A stretch of 64,000 nucleotides of DNA, taken from assembly GCF_001038625.1 (NCBI RefSeq), contig NZ_CP011803.1, positions 2,046,001 to 2,110,000 on the forward strand, in the 5' to 3' direction. Below the pieces are notes generated by a model. It had not been told where the DNA came from and did not search any database. It was given only the letters and a program-made list of their open reading frames with translations. The DNA is from Clostridium carboxidivorans P7. GTDB taxonomy: Bacteria; Bacillota; Clostridia; Clostridiales; Clostridiaceae. The position numbers were made by a program, and so were the translations under genes. This document shows, piece by piece, positions 9,680-19,251 of the stretch. Position 1 is the stretch's first letter; every line of letters starts with the position of its first letter.

Positions 9680-9720
9680 TAATACTATTTTGACGTAGTT
9701 TATGTTAAAAGTCTTTTTCT
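9668..9720 (+). terminator. Riboswitch expression platform (regulated terminator)
   Basis: AGACTTTTAACATAA (9668-9682) pairs perfectly with TTATGTTAAAAGTCT (9699-9713), followed by TTTTCTTTT. The left arm contains CTTTTAAC (9671-9678), which is also the 3' strand of aptamer helix P1, so aptamer and terminator exclude each other. This gives transcription antitermination when the ligand is bound. Confidence 0.85.
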
Positions 9721-9767
9721 TTTATTCTCATAATTATCTATATTCAAATTAAGGAGGTATTTATCTT

Positions 9768-10631
9768 ATGTCAACAAGAAAATCACTACAGCATATCCTA
9801 TTCTGGGTTGGAGTTGCCTTATTATTTAATATTGGAGTTTATTTCTTCATGGGTCAGGAAAAAGCCCTATCCTTTTTAGGAGGTTATGTAATTGAACAAA
9901 GCTTGAGTTTAGACAATTTATTTTTATTTTTGCTTATATTTGAAAGCTTCGGAATAAAGCCTCAATATCAAAAAAGAATTCTAACTTATGGTATAGCTGG
10001 AGCCATAATTTTAAGATTTATATTTGTAATTTTAGGAGTAAGAATTGTTAATGAATTTCACTGGGTATTGTATGTATTTGGCTTATTACTTATGATAAGT
10101 GGCTTTAAAATGATATTTGAGAAAAAAGAAAGGCAAAACTTTAAAGATAACAAAATTTTAAAGCTTTTGCACAAAATAATACCTGTTTCCGATAAATTAG
10201 AAGGAGAAAAATTCTTTACAAGAAAAAATAAAATTCTTTACGCCACTCCACTTTTTGCAGTACTTATACTTATAGAAGGGTCCGATATATTATTTGCAAT
10301 AGATTCAATACCTGCTGTATTCTCAATAACTACAGATCCTTTTATAGTGTATACCTCTAATATATTTGCAATATTAGGACTTAGAAGTATGTATTTCTTA
10401 CTAGAAAAACTTCACAACAAATTTGCTTATGTAAAATATGGAGTTGCTTGTATACTTATATTTACAGGTATAAAACTTTCAGCTGGATTCTTCCATATTG
10501 ATATTTCAGTTGTAGTATCTCTAATAACTATATTTGCCCTATTAGCTATAAGCATTATATTTTCAATATTTATGCCTAAAAAAGAAAAAGTATCATTATC
10601 CTATGAAAATTCAAAAGATATATCTCAATAA
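9768..10631 (+). CDS. TerC-family integral membrane protein, probable Mn2+ exporter
   Basis: A polytopic membrane protein of 287 residues with about seven to nine hydrophobic segments. TerC signatures are present: IEQSLSLDNLFLF near residue 44 and EGSDILFAIDSIPAVFSI near 167, whose acidic residues line the transport path in this family. Members such as E. coli Alx and Bacillus MeeF/MeeY export or metallate with manganese. Control by the yybP-ykoY element in the leader supports a manganese-detoxification role here. The start ATG follows AAGGAGGT. The gene is monocistronic. Confidence 0.9.
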   Translation: MSTRKSLQHILFWVGVALLFNIGVYFFMGQEKALSFLGGYVIEQSLSLDNLFLFLLIFESFGIKPQYQKRILTYGIAGAIILRFIFVILGVRIVNEFHWVLYVFGLLLMISGFKMIFEKKERQNFKDNKILKLLHKIIPVSDKLEGEKFFTRKNKILYATPLFAVLILIEGSDILFAIDSIPAVFSITTDPFIVYTSNIFAILGLRSMYFLLEKLHNKFAYVKYGVACILIFTGIKLSAGFFHIDISVVVSLITIFALLAISIIFSIFMPKKEKVSLSYENSKDISQ

Positions 10632-10635
10632 ACTG

Positions 10636-10657
10636 AGTGTGGCTTTTTAGCCACACT
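10636..10657 (+). terminator. Terminator of the TerC gene
   Basis: AGTGTGGCT pairs with AGCCACACT around a TTTT loop, starting five bases after the stop codon. A T-rich stretch follows. Confidence 0.8.
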
Positions 10658-10680
10658 TCTATATATTTTTCTATTTAATG

Positions 10681-10709
10681 TTGACACTACTTATAAATGA
10701 TGTTATTAT
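10681..10709 (+). promoter_or_regulatory. feo promoter
   Basis: TTGACA (10681-10686) and TATTAT (10704-10709) with 17-bp spacing form a near-consensus housekeeping promoter. The Fur box begins 16 bases after the -10 box. Confidence 0.7.
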
Positions 10710-10724
10710 TATAATATAATAAAT

Positions 10725-10743
10725 GATAATGATTTTCATTACG
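10725..10743 (+). promoter_or_regulatory. Fur box ahead of feoA
   Basis: GATAATGATTTTCATTACG matches the 19-bp Fur consensus GATAATGATwATCATTATC at about 16 positions. It lies at the transcription start and runs into the feoA ribosome-binding site, so iron-dependent Fur repression of the feo operon is expected. Confidence 0.8.
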
Positions 10744-10754
10744 AGGTGGTAATA

Positions 10755-10985
10755 ATGAGCATTTGTGATTTAAAACTTGGAGAAACAGCTTTAATAGAAA
10801 GTATATGTGGAAATGAAAAATTAATAAAAAGACTTCTTGCTTTAGGATGCATAGAAGGAACTGAAGTTGCTTTAAAGGCTTCTGCCCCATTTGGTGACCC
10901 TATAGTAATAAACTTAAGAGGATTTAATTTAGCAATACGTAAAAAAGATGCAAAAAATATATTTATAAAAAGTTCCAAATTGTAA
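10755..10985 (+). CDS. feoA: Ferrous iron transport protein A
   Basis: A small SH3-like cytoplasmic partner of FeoB, 76 residues. The pattern LKLGETALIESICGNE, then RLLALGCIEGTEV, and the closing NLAIRKKDA is typical of FeoA. The ATG at 10755 is chosen because GAGGTGG at 10743-10749 is its ribosome-binding site. An upstream in-frame GTG at 10746 lies inside that site. feoB follows after 18 bases, in the same Fur-controlled operon. Confidence 0.92.
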   Translation: MSICDLKLGETALIESICGNEKLIKRLLALGCIEGTEVALKASAPFGDPIVINLRGFNLAIRKKDAKNIFIKSSKL

Positions 10986-11003
10986 TGTTTTAGGAGGATT
11001 AAT

Positions 11004-12767
11004 ATGATTACAGCAGCTTTGCTTGGCAACCCTAATGTAGGTAAAACTTCACTTTTTAATATTTTAACTGGATCCAATCAATATGTAGGTAATTGGGCAG
11101 GAGTAACTGTAGAAAAAAAAGAAGGTTTCTTGGATAATTCCTTAAAAATTGTGGACCTTCCAGGAATTTACGCTATGGATACTTTCTCTAACGAAGAAAA
11201 AGTATCAAGAGAATTTCTACTTAATGGAGATGCAGATGTAATAATAAACATAGTAGATGCTTCTAATTTAGATAGAAATTTATACCTTACAACTCAACTT
11301 AAAAGCTTTAATAAACCTATAATATTAGTATTAAACATGGTAGATGTGGCAGATTCTAAAGGAATTAATATTGACTACTCCACATTATCTAAAGAATTAA
11401 ATGTAACAGTAATACCTATTGTTGCTTCCAAAGGCATTGGAATAGACCATTTAAAGAAAATGCTTCTTGATGGCCATTTTTTAAGCCAACTTACTGATAA
11501 TGATTTTCAATTTCAAGACGAAAAAGAAACTTATGCTTTTATTAATGGAATTTTAAGTAAATGCTTTACTATGACAAGCAATAATTATGTGTCACCTACA
11601 GACAAAATAGATAAAATTGTACTTAATAAATTTTTAGCTTATCCTATATTCTTTGCTATTTTGATTTTGATTTTCAAATTCACTTTTAGTTGGGTAGGTC
11701 AACCTCTATCAGATGAATTAGATACAATTTTAAATTCAAACTTAGTTCCTTTTTTAGAAAATGTCTTATCAAGTACAAGCCCTTGGTTTAAATCATTACT
11801 TGTAGGAGGAATTTTAGGTGGTGTCGGTTCTGTTGTAATTTTTCTACCTGTTATCATGGCACTTTTTCTTGGTATCTCTATACTTGAAGACAGTGGCTAT
11901 ATGGCTAGAGCAGCTTTTATAATGGACAAGTTAATGAGAAAAATGGGACTATCCGGCAAAGCCTTTATACCTTTGGTAATGAGCTTTGGTTGTTCGGTTC
12001 CAGGAATTATGTCAGCAAGAACTTTAGAAAGCGAAAAAGATAGAAAACTTACTGCACTTTTAGTCCCTCTTATGTCTTGTAATGCAAGACTTCCTATATA
12101 TGCAGTATTTGCTTCTGCTTTCTTTCCTGCAAAGCAAACAGGTATTATAATGTCATTATATCTTTTAGGTATTATTATCTCTTTCATAATAGGATTATTG
12201 TTTAAAAATACTTTATTTAAGAAGGAAGAAGAACCTTTTATAATAGAGCTTCCTGAATATAAACTTCCTGAATTTAGGAATGTTATATTACATACCTGGG
12301 ATAAAGGTAAAGGATTTTTAAAAAAAGCTGGTACTATTATATTTTCTATGTCAATACTTATCTGGTTCTTATCCAATTTTAACATTTACGGTATGACAGA
12401 TATAAACAATAGTATACTATCCTATATTGGAAAATGTATTAGCATAATATTTAAGCCTCTTGGCTTTGGAGATTGGCAAAGTTCAGTTTCATTACTTACA
12501 GGTCTCATGGCTAAAGAAGCAGTAATAGGCACTATGGGTGTTATATATGGTGGTGACTTAAAGTTATCATTGCTCCATCATTTTACTCCAATATCAGCTT
12601 ATGCATTTTTAGTTTTTGTGTTACTATATACCCCATGTATATCTGCTGTAGGTGCTATGAAAAAAGAATATGGTAAAAATATGGCCATATTTTCTGTAGT
12701 ATATCAATTTAGTTTAGCTTGGCTAGTTTCTTTTATAGTTTTTAGATTAGGTTCTTTAATATTCTAG
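11004..12767 (+). CDS. feoB: Ferrous iron transporter B (GTPase-coupled Fe2+ permease)
   Basis: The membrane Fe2+ importer, 587 residues. The N-terminal G-protein domain has G1 GNPNVGKTS (8-16), G3 DLPGIY (about 50) and G4 NMVD. The C-terminal membrane part has two Gate-type repeats, with conserved cysteines in SFGCSVPGIMSARTLE (about 330) and LYTPCISAVGAM near the end. It is shorter than E. coli FeoB (773) because the helical linker after the G domain is short, which is common in Firmicutes. It lies between feoA and a Cys-rich membrane protein. Iron repression through the upstream Fur box is inferred. Confidence 0.95.
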   Translation: MITAALLGNPNVGKTSLFNILTGSNQYVGNWAGVTVEKKEGFLDNSLKIVDLPGIYAMDTFSNEEKVSREFLLNGDADVIINIVDASNLDRNLYLTTQLKSFNKPIILVLNMVDVADSKGINIDYSTLSKELNVTVIPIVASKGIGIDHLKKMLLDGHFLSQLTDNDFQFQDEKETYAFINGILSKCFTMTSNNYVSPTDKIDKIVLNKFLAYPIFFAILILIFKFTFSWVGQPLSDELDTILNSNLVPFLENVLSSTSPWFKSLLVGGILGGVGSVVIFLPVIMALFLGISILEDSGYMARAAFIMDKLMRKMGLSGKAFIPLVMSFGCSVPGIMSARTLESEKDRKLTALLVPLMSCNARLPIYAVFASAFFPAKQTGIIMSLYLLGIIISFIIGLLFKNTLFKKEEEPFIIELPEYKLPEFRNVILHTWDKGKGFLKKAGTIIFSMSILIWFLSNFNIYGMTDINNSILSYIGKCISIIFKPLGFGDWQSSVSLLTGLMAKEAVIGTMGVIYGGDLKLSLLHHFTPISAYAFLVFVLLYTPCISAVGAMKKEYGKNMAIFSVVYQFSLAWLVSFIVFRLGSLIF

Positions 12768-12783
12768 ATTGGGAGGTAATCAT

Positions 12784-12924
12784 ATGTTAATAGAAATTTT
12801 AGTAACAGTTGTTTTAGTTGCTTTTGCAGCACGCATACTGTATAAAAATATAAAGAAAAAATCCTCTGGAGGATGTGACTGCGGTTCTTGCTCCAGTCAT
12901 TGTGCACATTATAATAAAAAATAG
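12784..12924 (+). CDS. FeoB-associated Cys-rich membrane protein
   Basis: A tiny protein of 46 residues. One membrane helix (about 3-19, LIEILVTVVLVAFAAR) is followed by a basic stretch and a cysteine cluster, C-D-C-G-S-C-S-S-H-C near the C-terminus. It is placed 16 bases after feoB with its own GGGAGGTAAT ribosome-binding site. Position, size and Cys motif match the FeoB-associated Cys-rich family found in Firmicutes, thought to help Fe2+ uptake, possibly by binding the metal at the inner face. A bidirectional terminator follows. Confidence 0.85.
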   Translation: MLIEILVTVVLVAFAARILYKNIKKKSSGGCDCGSCSSHCAHYNKK

Positions 12925-12930
12925 TTAACA

Positions 12931-12959
12931 AAAAAGCCTGTCCATTGAACAGGCTTTTT
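12931..12959. terminator. Bidirectional terminator between feo operon and CBS gene
   Basis: AAAAAGCCTGT (12931-12941) pairs with ACAGGCTTTTT (12949-12959). It begins seven bases after the last feo stop and ends one base before the stop of the convergent CBS gene, so it serves both. Confidence 0.9.
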
Positions 12960-12960
12960 A

Positions 12961-13347
12961 TTAACTATAATATTGTTCCTTTTCTATAATATAGTCAACT
13001 ATGTCTTCAATTGTAACTATACCCTTCAAAACACCTCCGTCAACTATAGGAATAGCAATAATATCGTTTTCTCTAAGTCTAGCTGCTACTTCTACGATAT
13101 CCTCATCTTCAGATGCTGTAACAACATTTTTTGTCATTACCCAATCCACAGGACAAGTATCATAGTGACCTTCTTCCATTAAAAATCTATATATATCAGC
13201 TTTAACTATTATACCAACCAACTTATCATTTTCATCAACTACAGGTGCTCCATTCACTTTATTTGCATTTATAGTTTCAAGTGCTTTCTTTAGATCATCC
13301 TCTGTTTTAAGTTTAACTATATCTGAATGCATTATTTCCTTTATCAT
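12961..13347 (-). CDS. Two-CBS-domain protein
   Basis: A stand-alone pair of CBS domains, 128 residues, cytoplasmic. Repeat 1 (about 5-60) contains NKVNGAPVVDENDKLVGI, and repeat 2 (about 70-125) contains NDIIAIPIVDGGVLKGIV. Such Bateman modules bind adenine nucleotides such as AMP or ATP and regulate a partner protein. The partner is unknown. The ATG at 13347 is preferred over the upstream ATG at 13353, because AGGAGG is only three bases from the latter but nine from the former. The gene is monocistronic and convergent with feo. Confidence 0.88.
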   Translation of the reverse strand: MIKEIMHSDIVKLKTEDDLKKALETINANKVNGAPVVDENDKLVGIIVKADIYRFLMEEGHYDTCPVDWVMTKNVVTASEDEDIVEVAARLRENDIIAIPIVDGGVLKGIVTIEDIVDYIIEKEQYYS

Positions 13348-13443
13348 AAACATCTACCTCCTTTCCTATATTATACAATGAATTGTGTATAAAGTCTAAA
13401 TATTTTTAACACTCACATTAACTATTTACTGTACTAAATTATA

Positions 13444-14241
13444 CTAATAACTGTTGCTAATTATATCCTTCAATTCATTGCAATCCACACACCCTCTTAA
13501 TATATTGTCTATAGTTCTTGCAGCAGCTTTTTTCGATATTCTATCTATATCAACGTTTAAAACAATATTATTCTTTTTAAGAAGGCTTTTAAGATATCTG
13601 CACTGTTTTTTTGTAATTACATTTTCCCTAACCAAATCATGATCATTTTCTATCTTAAAAATGAGTTCATGTATCTTAGGTAGACTCAATACATCTTCAT
13701 AATTATGAAGCATTATTTTTTTCTTAAGTTCTTTATTTGCAGTTAATAAAAATTCCTTATACAAATCTACACTTATACCACCATCTATTTTATCTTCTCT
13801 TTCTATACCTATATATTTTTCTACGGTTTTGAGATTGCATCTTTCCATACCCATTTGTTTATAATAAGGTCTTATAAGTCTATACAAATCTATATGATAC
13901 TTTGGAGACTCAAATACTATATTCTGTTTTTCCATCCTTCTCTTTATAAAAGGTTCATCAAAAGCTATTCCATTATAAGAGCACCATTTTTCATATTCCA
14001 ATAAATCCCTTTGGAAATTATATAATATTTCCTTTTCATCCTCTAAATCTTCTGCAAAATACTGCTTTACACAAAAAAACTTATCATCTTTAAATCTTCC
14101 CATGGATATAAGTATTACTCTATCTTCTTCCTTATCAAACCCTGTAGTTTCTATATCAAAATATGCAACCTTATCCATATTATAATATTGAAATACATTT
14201 TCATGTAAATCTAATACTTCTTTATATTCTTCTATAACCAT
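13444..14241 (-). CDS. RNase H-fold exonuclease-like protein (YprB type)
   Basis: A cytoplasmic protein of 265 residues with a DEDD-type exonuclease core. AYFDIETTGFDKEEDRVILI holds the first acidic pair (about 25-27), NGIAFDEPFIKRR carries the next acidic residue, and LHNYEDVLSL supplies the last Asp. This matches the RNase_H_2 / YprB family of predicted ribonuclease H-like exonucleases. The C-terminal 60 residues are helical and lack a known domain. The ATG at 14241 is used because GGAGGA precedes it. The longer frame from TTG at 14256 would start inside that site. Substrate unknown. Confidence 0.8.
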   Translation of the reverse strand: MVIEEYKEVLDLHENVFQYYNMDKVAYFDIETTGFDKEEDRVILISMGRFKDDKFFCVKQYFAEDLEDEKEILYNFQRDLLEYEKWCSYNGIAFDEPFIKRRMEKQNIVFESPKYHIDLYRLIRPYYKQMGMERCNLKTVEKYIGIEREDKIDGGISVDLYKEFLLTANKELKKKIMLHNYEDVLSLPKIHELIFKIENDHDLVRENVITKKQCRYLKSLLKKNNIVLNVDIDRISKKAAARTIDNILRGCVDCNELKDIISNSY

Positions 14242-14323
14242 TCTAAAGTCCTCCAAATTTCTGGTTTAATAAACCTACATTACTTATTATATAACAATAT
14301 AAAAAATTTGAAAATAACTGAAC

Positions 14324-14366
14324 AAAAGTGCTTTAGAACAATAATTACTTATTCTAAAGCACTTTT
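14324..14366 (-). terminator. argS terminator
   Basis: AAAAGTGCTTTAGAA (14324-14338) pairs with TTCTAAAGCACTTTT (14352-14366). It ends five bases from the argS stop at 14371 and has T residues on the minus-strand 3' side. Confidence 0.85.
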
Positions 14367-14370
14367 AAAT

Positions 14371-16062
14371 CTACATTTTTTCTACAGTTTCAATTCCTAT
14401 CAAATTTAATCCGTTCTTTAGTACTTGACAAGTAGCTTCTACTAATTTAATTCTTGCTATTTTTGTAGCTTCATCTTCTGCATTCATTATGCTGTGAGCA
14501 TTATAAAACTTATTGAAACCTTTAGCTACATCAATTATATATCTTGTTACTATATAAGGTTCTAATTTATCTATAGCATATAATATAGATTTCTGGAAAC
14601 CTTCAAGAGTTTTTACAAGTTCAAATTCTTCTTTAGAATTTAATTTGCTGTAGTCAATATCTCCTTCAACTTCTCCTGCTCTTCTAAGAATACTCTTTCC
14701 TCTAGCATAACTGTATTGAACATATGGACCTGTTTCGCCATCAAAGCTTAAAATTTCCTTCCAGTCGAATATTATATCTTTTTCTCTGTTGTTCTTTAAA
14801 TAAGTAAATATTACTGCTCCTATACCTATCTTCTTTGAAACTTCTTCTTTATTTTCCAAATCAGGATTCTTTTCATTTATAACTTCTAAAGTTTTTTCAA
14901 CTGATTCATTTAATAAATCTTCAAGGAATATAACATCACCTTTTCTTGTTGATAATTTCTTATCTGCAAATCTAACAAGTCCAAAAGCTACATGTTTACA
15001 ATCATCAGCCCAATCATGTCCCATGAGTTTTAATGTAGTAAATAACTGTTTAAAATGAAGGGATTGATCAGATCCTACCACGTATATGCTCTTGTAGAAA
15101 TCATAAGTTTTCTTTCTATAAGTTGCTGCTGCTAAATCTCTAGTAGCATAAATAGTTGCTCCATCTGCTTTTTTTATAATACATGGAGGCATATTGTACT
15201 CATCAAGCATTACTACTTTAGCTCCATTACTTTCCACAAGCAATCCTTTTTTATCTATTTCATCAATTACGGCATCCATTTTATCATTATAAAAGCTTTC
15301 TCCTGTATAATAATCAAACTTTATTCCAAGCATGTCATAAACAACTTTAAATTCCTTTAAGCTTAAATCCTTAAATCTCTGCCAAAGTTTAGTTTCTTCT
15401 TCGCATCCATCCTCTAAATTCTTAAAATGCAATCTTGCTTCATCTTCTAGGGATGTATCCTTTTCAGCTTCTTCATGAAATTTAACATATATTCTTAATA
15501 ATTCTTTTATAGGTTCTTTTTCTAAAACTTCTTCATCACACCATCTTTTATAAGCAGATATAAGCTTTCCAAATTGAGTTCCCCAATCTCCTAAATGATT
15601 TATACCTATACAATTATATCCTTGAAAAGATAATATTCTATATAAGGCATTTCCTATAGATGTACTGCATAAATGTCCAACATGAAAAGGCTTTGCAATA
15701 TTAGGTGAAGAATAATCTATAGTTATATTCTTTCCAGTTCCTATATCTGAAGAACCATATTTATCTCCATTTTCAAGAACTTTTTCTATAGTGTTTTTTG
15801 TAAAGTCAATTTTATCAACAAAAAAGTTCAAATAAGGTCCTAGGTTTTCAATCTTTTCAAAGTTATCTTTATTTATTTTTTCCTTTAATTCTTCTGCTAT
15901 AGCATTTGGGGCTTTTCTTAAAGTCTTTGAAAGTTGAAAACATGGAAAAGCATAATCTCCCATATCTGATTTTGGTGGTATTTCTATTAATTTATCCAAT
16001 GTTTCTAAATCCAATTCCACATGTTCTTTTATTCTTTCTGCTACCAATTTTTTATAATTCAT
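14371..16062 (-). CDS. argS: Arginyl-tRNA synthetase
   Basis: A class I synthetase of 563 residues that charges tRNA(Arg). The N-terminal additional domain (1-110) is followed by the HIGH motif as FHVGH near 130, the catalytic core, and a KMSKS-like KLSTRKGDV near 370. The C-terminal helical anticodon-binding DALR domain contains [12 protein letters not shown] and ends normally. Length is typical. The start ATG follows GGAGG. The gene is preceded by a T-box leader and ended by a hairpin, so it is a single-gene unit controlled by tRNA(Arg) charging. Confidence 0.96.
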   Translation of the reverse strand: MNYKKLVAERIKEHVELDLETLDKLIEIPPKSDMGDYAFPCFQLSKTLRKAPNAIAEELKEKINKDNFEKIENLGPYLNFFVDKIDFTKNTIEKVLENGDKYGSSDIGTGKNITIDYSSPNIAKPFHVGHLCSTSIGNALYRILSFQGYNCIGINHLGDWGTQFGKLISAYKRWCDEEVLEKEPIKELLRIYVKFHEEAEKDTSLEDEARLHFKNLEDGCEEETKLWQRFKDLSLKEFKVVYDMLGIKFDYYTGESFYNDKMDAVIDEIDKKGLLVESNGAKVVMLDEYNMPPCIIKKADGATIYATRDLAAATYRKKTYDFYKSIYVVGSDQSLHFKQLFTTLKLMGHDWADDCKHVAFGLVRFADKKLSTRKGDVIFLEDLLNESVEKTLEVINEKNPDLENKEEVSKKIGIGAVIFTYLKNNREKDIIFDWKEILSFDGETGPYVQYSYARGKSILRRAGEVEGDIDYSKLNSKEEFELVKTLEGFQKSILYAIDKLEPYIVTRYIIDVAKGFNKFYNAHSIMNAEDEATKIARIKLVEATCQVLKNGLNLIGIETVEKM

Positions 16063-16162
16063 TTTAAAACCTCCAAAATATAATTTTTCAACAGTTTAAT
16101 TTATATCCACAAGCTTTATTTCAATAAAAATTATGGATTGATAATTTAGTTTAAATTACAAA

Positions 16163-16390
16163 AAACCCATCTCTTTTTAATAAAAGAGACGGGTTATATC
16201 CGCGGTACCACTCTAATTGATAGGTATCACTACCTTATCCACTCATACTTTAACGCAGTTAACGTCTTGTTTTTTCATTGTGATTTCAAAACAAGCTTCT
16301 CAAAGACTCTCTTCCATTTTAGATATCAATACAGGCTTTCACCGTCCCTGCTCTCTTTAAAGGAACTCTAAAAGTACTCTTCTTTTCAAT
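16163..16390 (-). ncRNA. T-box leader of argS
   Basis: Read on the minus strand, the leader contains a stem I region with AGAGAGCAGGGACGGTGAAA (about 16353-16334). The T-box core GAGTGGTACCGCGG follows at about 16213-16200, which pairs with the tRNA acceptor end. An intrinsic terminator is formed by 16164-16177 and 16182-16195 with a T run. A probable specifier codon is AGA (Arg) in the segment AATGGAAGAGAGTC near 16315-16302, consistent with argS. Uncharged tRNA(Arg) would stabilise the antiterminator and switch the gene on. Confidence 0.92.
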
Positions 16391-16452
16391 GAATTAATAT
16401 ACAATTTACAACTTATTATATTACTCATTGCAATTTCGTGTCAATACCTAAT

Positions 16453-18465
16453 CTACAATTTAAACATTTTTACACTTTCTGCTAGTTCCTCAGATAATTT
16501 ATTAAGCTTTTGTAAATCATCAGTAACACTTTGAAGTACTGCTGTTTGTTCTTCAGAAGATGCTGCTACTTCTTCAGTATTTGCTGCTGTATTTGTTGTA
16601 ACATCTTGTATTTTATTTACACTTCCATCTACCCTATCAATAGTTTCCTTTGAATTTGTAATCATGTCATTAACTTTTTCCAAGCTATTTTTTATTTCAT
16701 CAAAGGATTTTAAAATTCTATATAATGATTCTCCAACCACCTTTACTGTAGTTGATCCTTTTTCAGATTCCTTGCTACCTTCTTCTATTGATATAAGTGC
16801 CTTGTTAGTTTTTTCTTGAGTGTCATTAATTAAATTTTTAATATTATTTGAAGATGTCATAGATTCTTCTGCTAGCTTCCTTACTTCATCTGCAACAACC
16901 GCAAAACCTTTTCCTGCTTCTCCTGCTCTAGCAGCCTCTATAGAAGCATTAAGTGCTAATAAACTAGTCTGATCTGCTATTCCATCTATTATTTCTACAA
17001 TGTTTCCTATTTCCTTTGAATTTTGTTGAAGTTCAGCTATTACATTTGATGAATAATTAACGCTATCTTTTACAGTGTTAATTTGTTTAAACATAGTATC
17101 CATTTTTTCTCTTCCATCTACTGCAAGCTTATTCACTTCTTCAGATGCTTTTACCACATTAACAACCTGCTCTTTTATGCTTGTTATATTATCAACTACA
17201 TTTTTCATAGCCTTTGATATTTCATCTGTAGCTGTAACCTGCTTTTCTGATCCATCTGCAACTTGCTGTATAGAAGTAGCTATTTCTTCTGATACCTGTG
17301 AAACCTGCTGTGAAGATGTTAAAATTGATTTTGTCGAACTTTCTACATTTTGTGATACATTAGTAATATTTGTAGTCATACTTCTAAGTTTTTCAATCAT
17401 ATTATTAAAACTATGTCCAAGCTTACCTATTTCATCTTCAGTTTTTACTTCTATATTCTTTGTAAGGTCACCTTGTGAAACATTTTCTGCCCCTTCTGCT
17501 AAATTAGCTAAAGGTTTTAAATTTTTACCTATTAATGACTTCAATAAAATTGAACCTATTATAAAAGCAAGAAGGGATATTATTGTAAAGCTTAATACAA
17601 CACTAACTAATGCTTCGTGCTTATTTTGGAGTGAAATTCCCACATCTACAGCCCTTATTACTTTTCCATTAGCATCTTTTACAGGCACTATAACATCGTA
17701 TACATCTATGCCTTTATATTTGTACACAGAACTATGAGGTTTGCCATTTATTGCTTCTTTACTTCCTTCATCTGTTAATGAAATTCCCACTCTGCTCTTA
17801 TCACTATGTGATAAAGCCTTTAAATTACTGTCAAAGGTTAATGCAAATACAACATTTGATTTTTTTCCTAATTTAGTTACTAAGCTTTCATCATTTACTT
17901 CTTTATTTAGTTTTTCAACTTCATTGGCAATAACACCTACTTGTACAAGTCCTCCACCTTTCAAAGCTACAGAACCATATTTATAATAATTAGTATCTGC
18001 TGAATTTGAGCTTTTTCTTGTTGCCTCAATAAGTTCATTTTTTTGTCCCTTAATAACAGCCTGTGCAGCATGGTCTTCTGGATATTTATATCCAATATTA
18101 GCTGGAAGATTTGAATAAACTATTACTCCCTGAGGATTGCATATGTTTATTTCCTGTACATCAATATCTTTTGCCACTTGCATTAAATATTCATTTGATA
18201 CAGTTGGATTTTGTCCAACTAAATAAGCTGTAGTTTTAATTTTCTGTCCTAAAAGCGAATCCAAATTTTTGATTACTGCAGTATTAGTTTGAATTTCTGA
18301 AACCACTTCATCTACAAAATTATTTCCATCCATTTTTATTTGTGCATCTAATCTTTTGCTAATTATGCTATAAGACACAATTGCAAGCACTACTGTAACT
18401 AAAAATACTACTAGTATAGAGTTTAGCGTTACTTTAAATTTTAGAGTTTTCGTATTACTTTTCAT
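16453..18465 (-). CDS. Membrane methyl-accepting chemotaxis protein with single Cache sensor
   Basis: A transmembrane chemoreceptor of 670 residues. Segment TM1 (about 11-33) and TM2 (about 283-305) enclose an extracellular sensor resembling the sCache_3 fold, with the characteristic [15 protein letters not shown] strand and a [17 protein letters not shown] strand. A HAMP domain and the signalling hairpin with [20 protein letters not shown] follow. The extreme C-terminus ends in a helix rather than a CheR/CheB tether peptide. The ATG at 18465 is preferred to the adjacent TTG, because GGGGGG lies eight bases upstream. The ligand is unknown. Confidence 0.93.
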   Translation of the reverse strand: MKSNTKTLKFKVTLNSILVVFLVTVVLAIVSYSIISKRLDAQIKMDGNNFVDEVVSEIQTNTAVIKNLDSLLGQKIKTTAYLVGQNPTVSNEYLMQVAKDIDVQEINICNPQGVIVYSNLPANIGYKYPEDHAAQAVIKGQKNELIEATRKSSNSADTNYYKYGSVALKGGGLVQVGVIANEVEKLNKEVNDESLVTKLGKKSNVVFALTFDSNLKALSHSDKSRVGISLTDEGSKEAINGKPHSSVYKYKGIDVYDVIVPVKDANGKVIRAVDVGISLQNKHEALVSVVLSFTIISLLAFIIGSILLKSLIGKNLKPLANLAEGAENVSQGDLTKNIEVKTEDEIGKLGHSFNNMIEKLRSMTTNITNVSQNVESSTKSILTSSQQVSQVSEEIATSIQQVADGSEKQVTATDEISKAMKNVVDNITSIKEQVVNVVKASEEVNKLAVDGREKMDTMFKQINTVKDSVNYSSNVIAELQQNSKEIGNIVEIIDGIADQTSLLALNASIEAARAGEAGKGFAVVADEVRKLAEESMTSSNNIKNLINDTQEKTNKALISIEEGSKESEKGSTTVKVVGESLYRILKSFDEIKNSLEKVNDMITNSKETIDRVDGSVNKIQDVTTNTAANTEEVAASSEEQTAVLQSVTDDLQKLNKLSEELAESVKMFKL

Positions 18466-18740
18466 CAAGTTGTCCCCCCATTATGTATTTTAAATAAAAT
18501 AATTTTAATTAAATATTTAGAATTATTTTATCAGCCACTTAAATTTTACATTAAATATCAATAAACTTCAACATCTTTTAATATTTAATGATAATTTGCC
18601 ATAAATTACATCTTTCTATTTACTAATGCCTTCTTATAAACTCTTATAAAATCACAAATTTCGAACTTTAAAATATGTTTTCCATCTCAAATTATCATTA
18701 ATCTATATGTGAAAAAGATCACTATCAAGGTTTATTGACT

Positions 18741-19121
18741 TTAGTAAATTGATACATCCTTAACATATTTACTTTTATACTCTTCATACACCTCTTTCCA
18801 AAAAATCCCTGACTTCATTAAAATAATACTGTTATTTTTCTCATTTACTGATACATCAAATTGAATACCATCATAAAAAATAAATTTTGATTTCATATAT
18901 TGTACTTGATTTTTTACTCTAGTATAAAATTCCTTCTCTTCATTAGTTATAATCAAATAATCCTCATTAGTTATATTTTTTACTATTACTCTAAATTGCT
19001 TTTTATCGATTTCTACAGTATGTAGTTGGTTTAAATTATCCTTCGTAATATATTCCTCCTCATATAGTTCTTTAAGTTTAATTACACTATATTTTTTTCT
19101 TTTTATAAGAAAAATATTCAT
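18741..19121 (-). CDS. Hypothetical protein, 126 residues
   Basis: Not recognised. The frame encodes a lysine- and glutamate-rich soluble protein with alternating strand/helix character and no membrane segment or cysteine motif. The start codon ATG at 19121 lacks a good ribosome-binding site, and upstream DNA is AT-rich, so expression is uncertain. It lies between a chemoreceptor gene and an RND efflux operon, all on the minus strand, with gaps of more than 100 bases on both sides. The codon pattern looks like real coding sequence. Confidence 0.5.
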   Translation of the reverse strand: MNIFLIKRKKYSVIKLKELYEEEYITKDNLNQLHTVEIDKKQFRVIVKNITNEDYLIITNEEKEFYTRVKNQVQYMKSKFIFYDGIQFDVSVNEKNNSIILMKSGIFWKEVYEEYKSKYVKDVSIY

Positions 19122-19193
19122 TAATCTATTGTATTTGTATATAAAGAGGTTCTGCAGCAGGACTACCCCATATAAATAAATTTACATAAAAGT

Positions 19194-19227
19194 GACTATA
19201 TCTAAGTTTCATAACCTAGACATAGCC
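19194..19227 (-). terminator. Terminator of the RND efflux operon
   Basis: GACTATATCTAAG (19194-19206) and CCTAGACATAGCC (19215-19227) pair with several G-U pairs on the minus strand. It is followed by CACTTTTATG and lies 25 bases past the pump gene's stop. Confidence 0.6.
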
Positions 19228-19251
19228 ATTTAAATTCTAAATATTTTTTCA

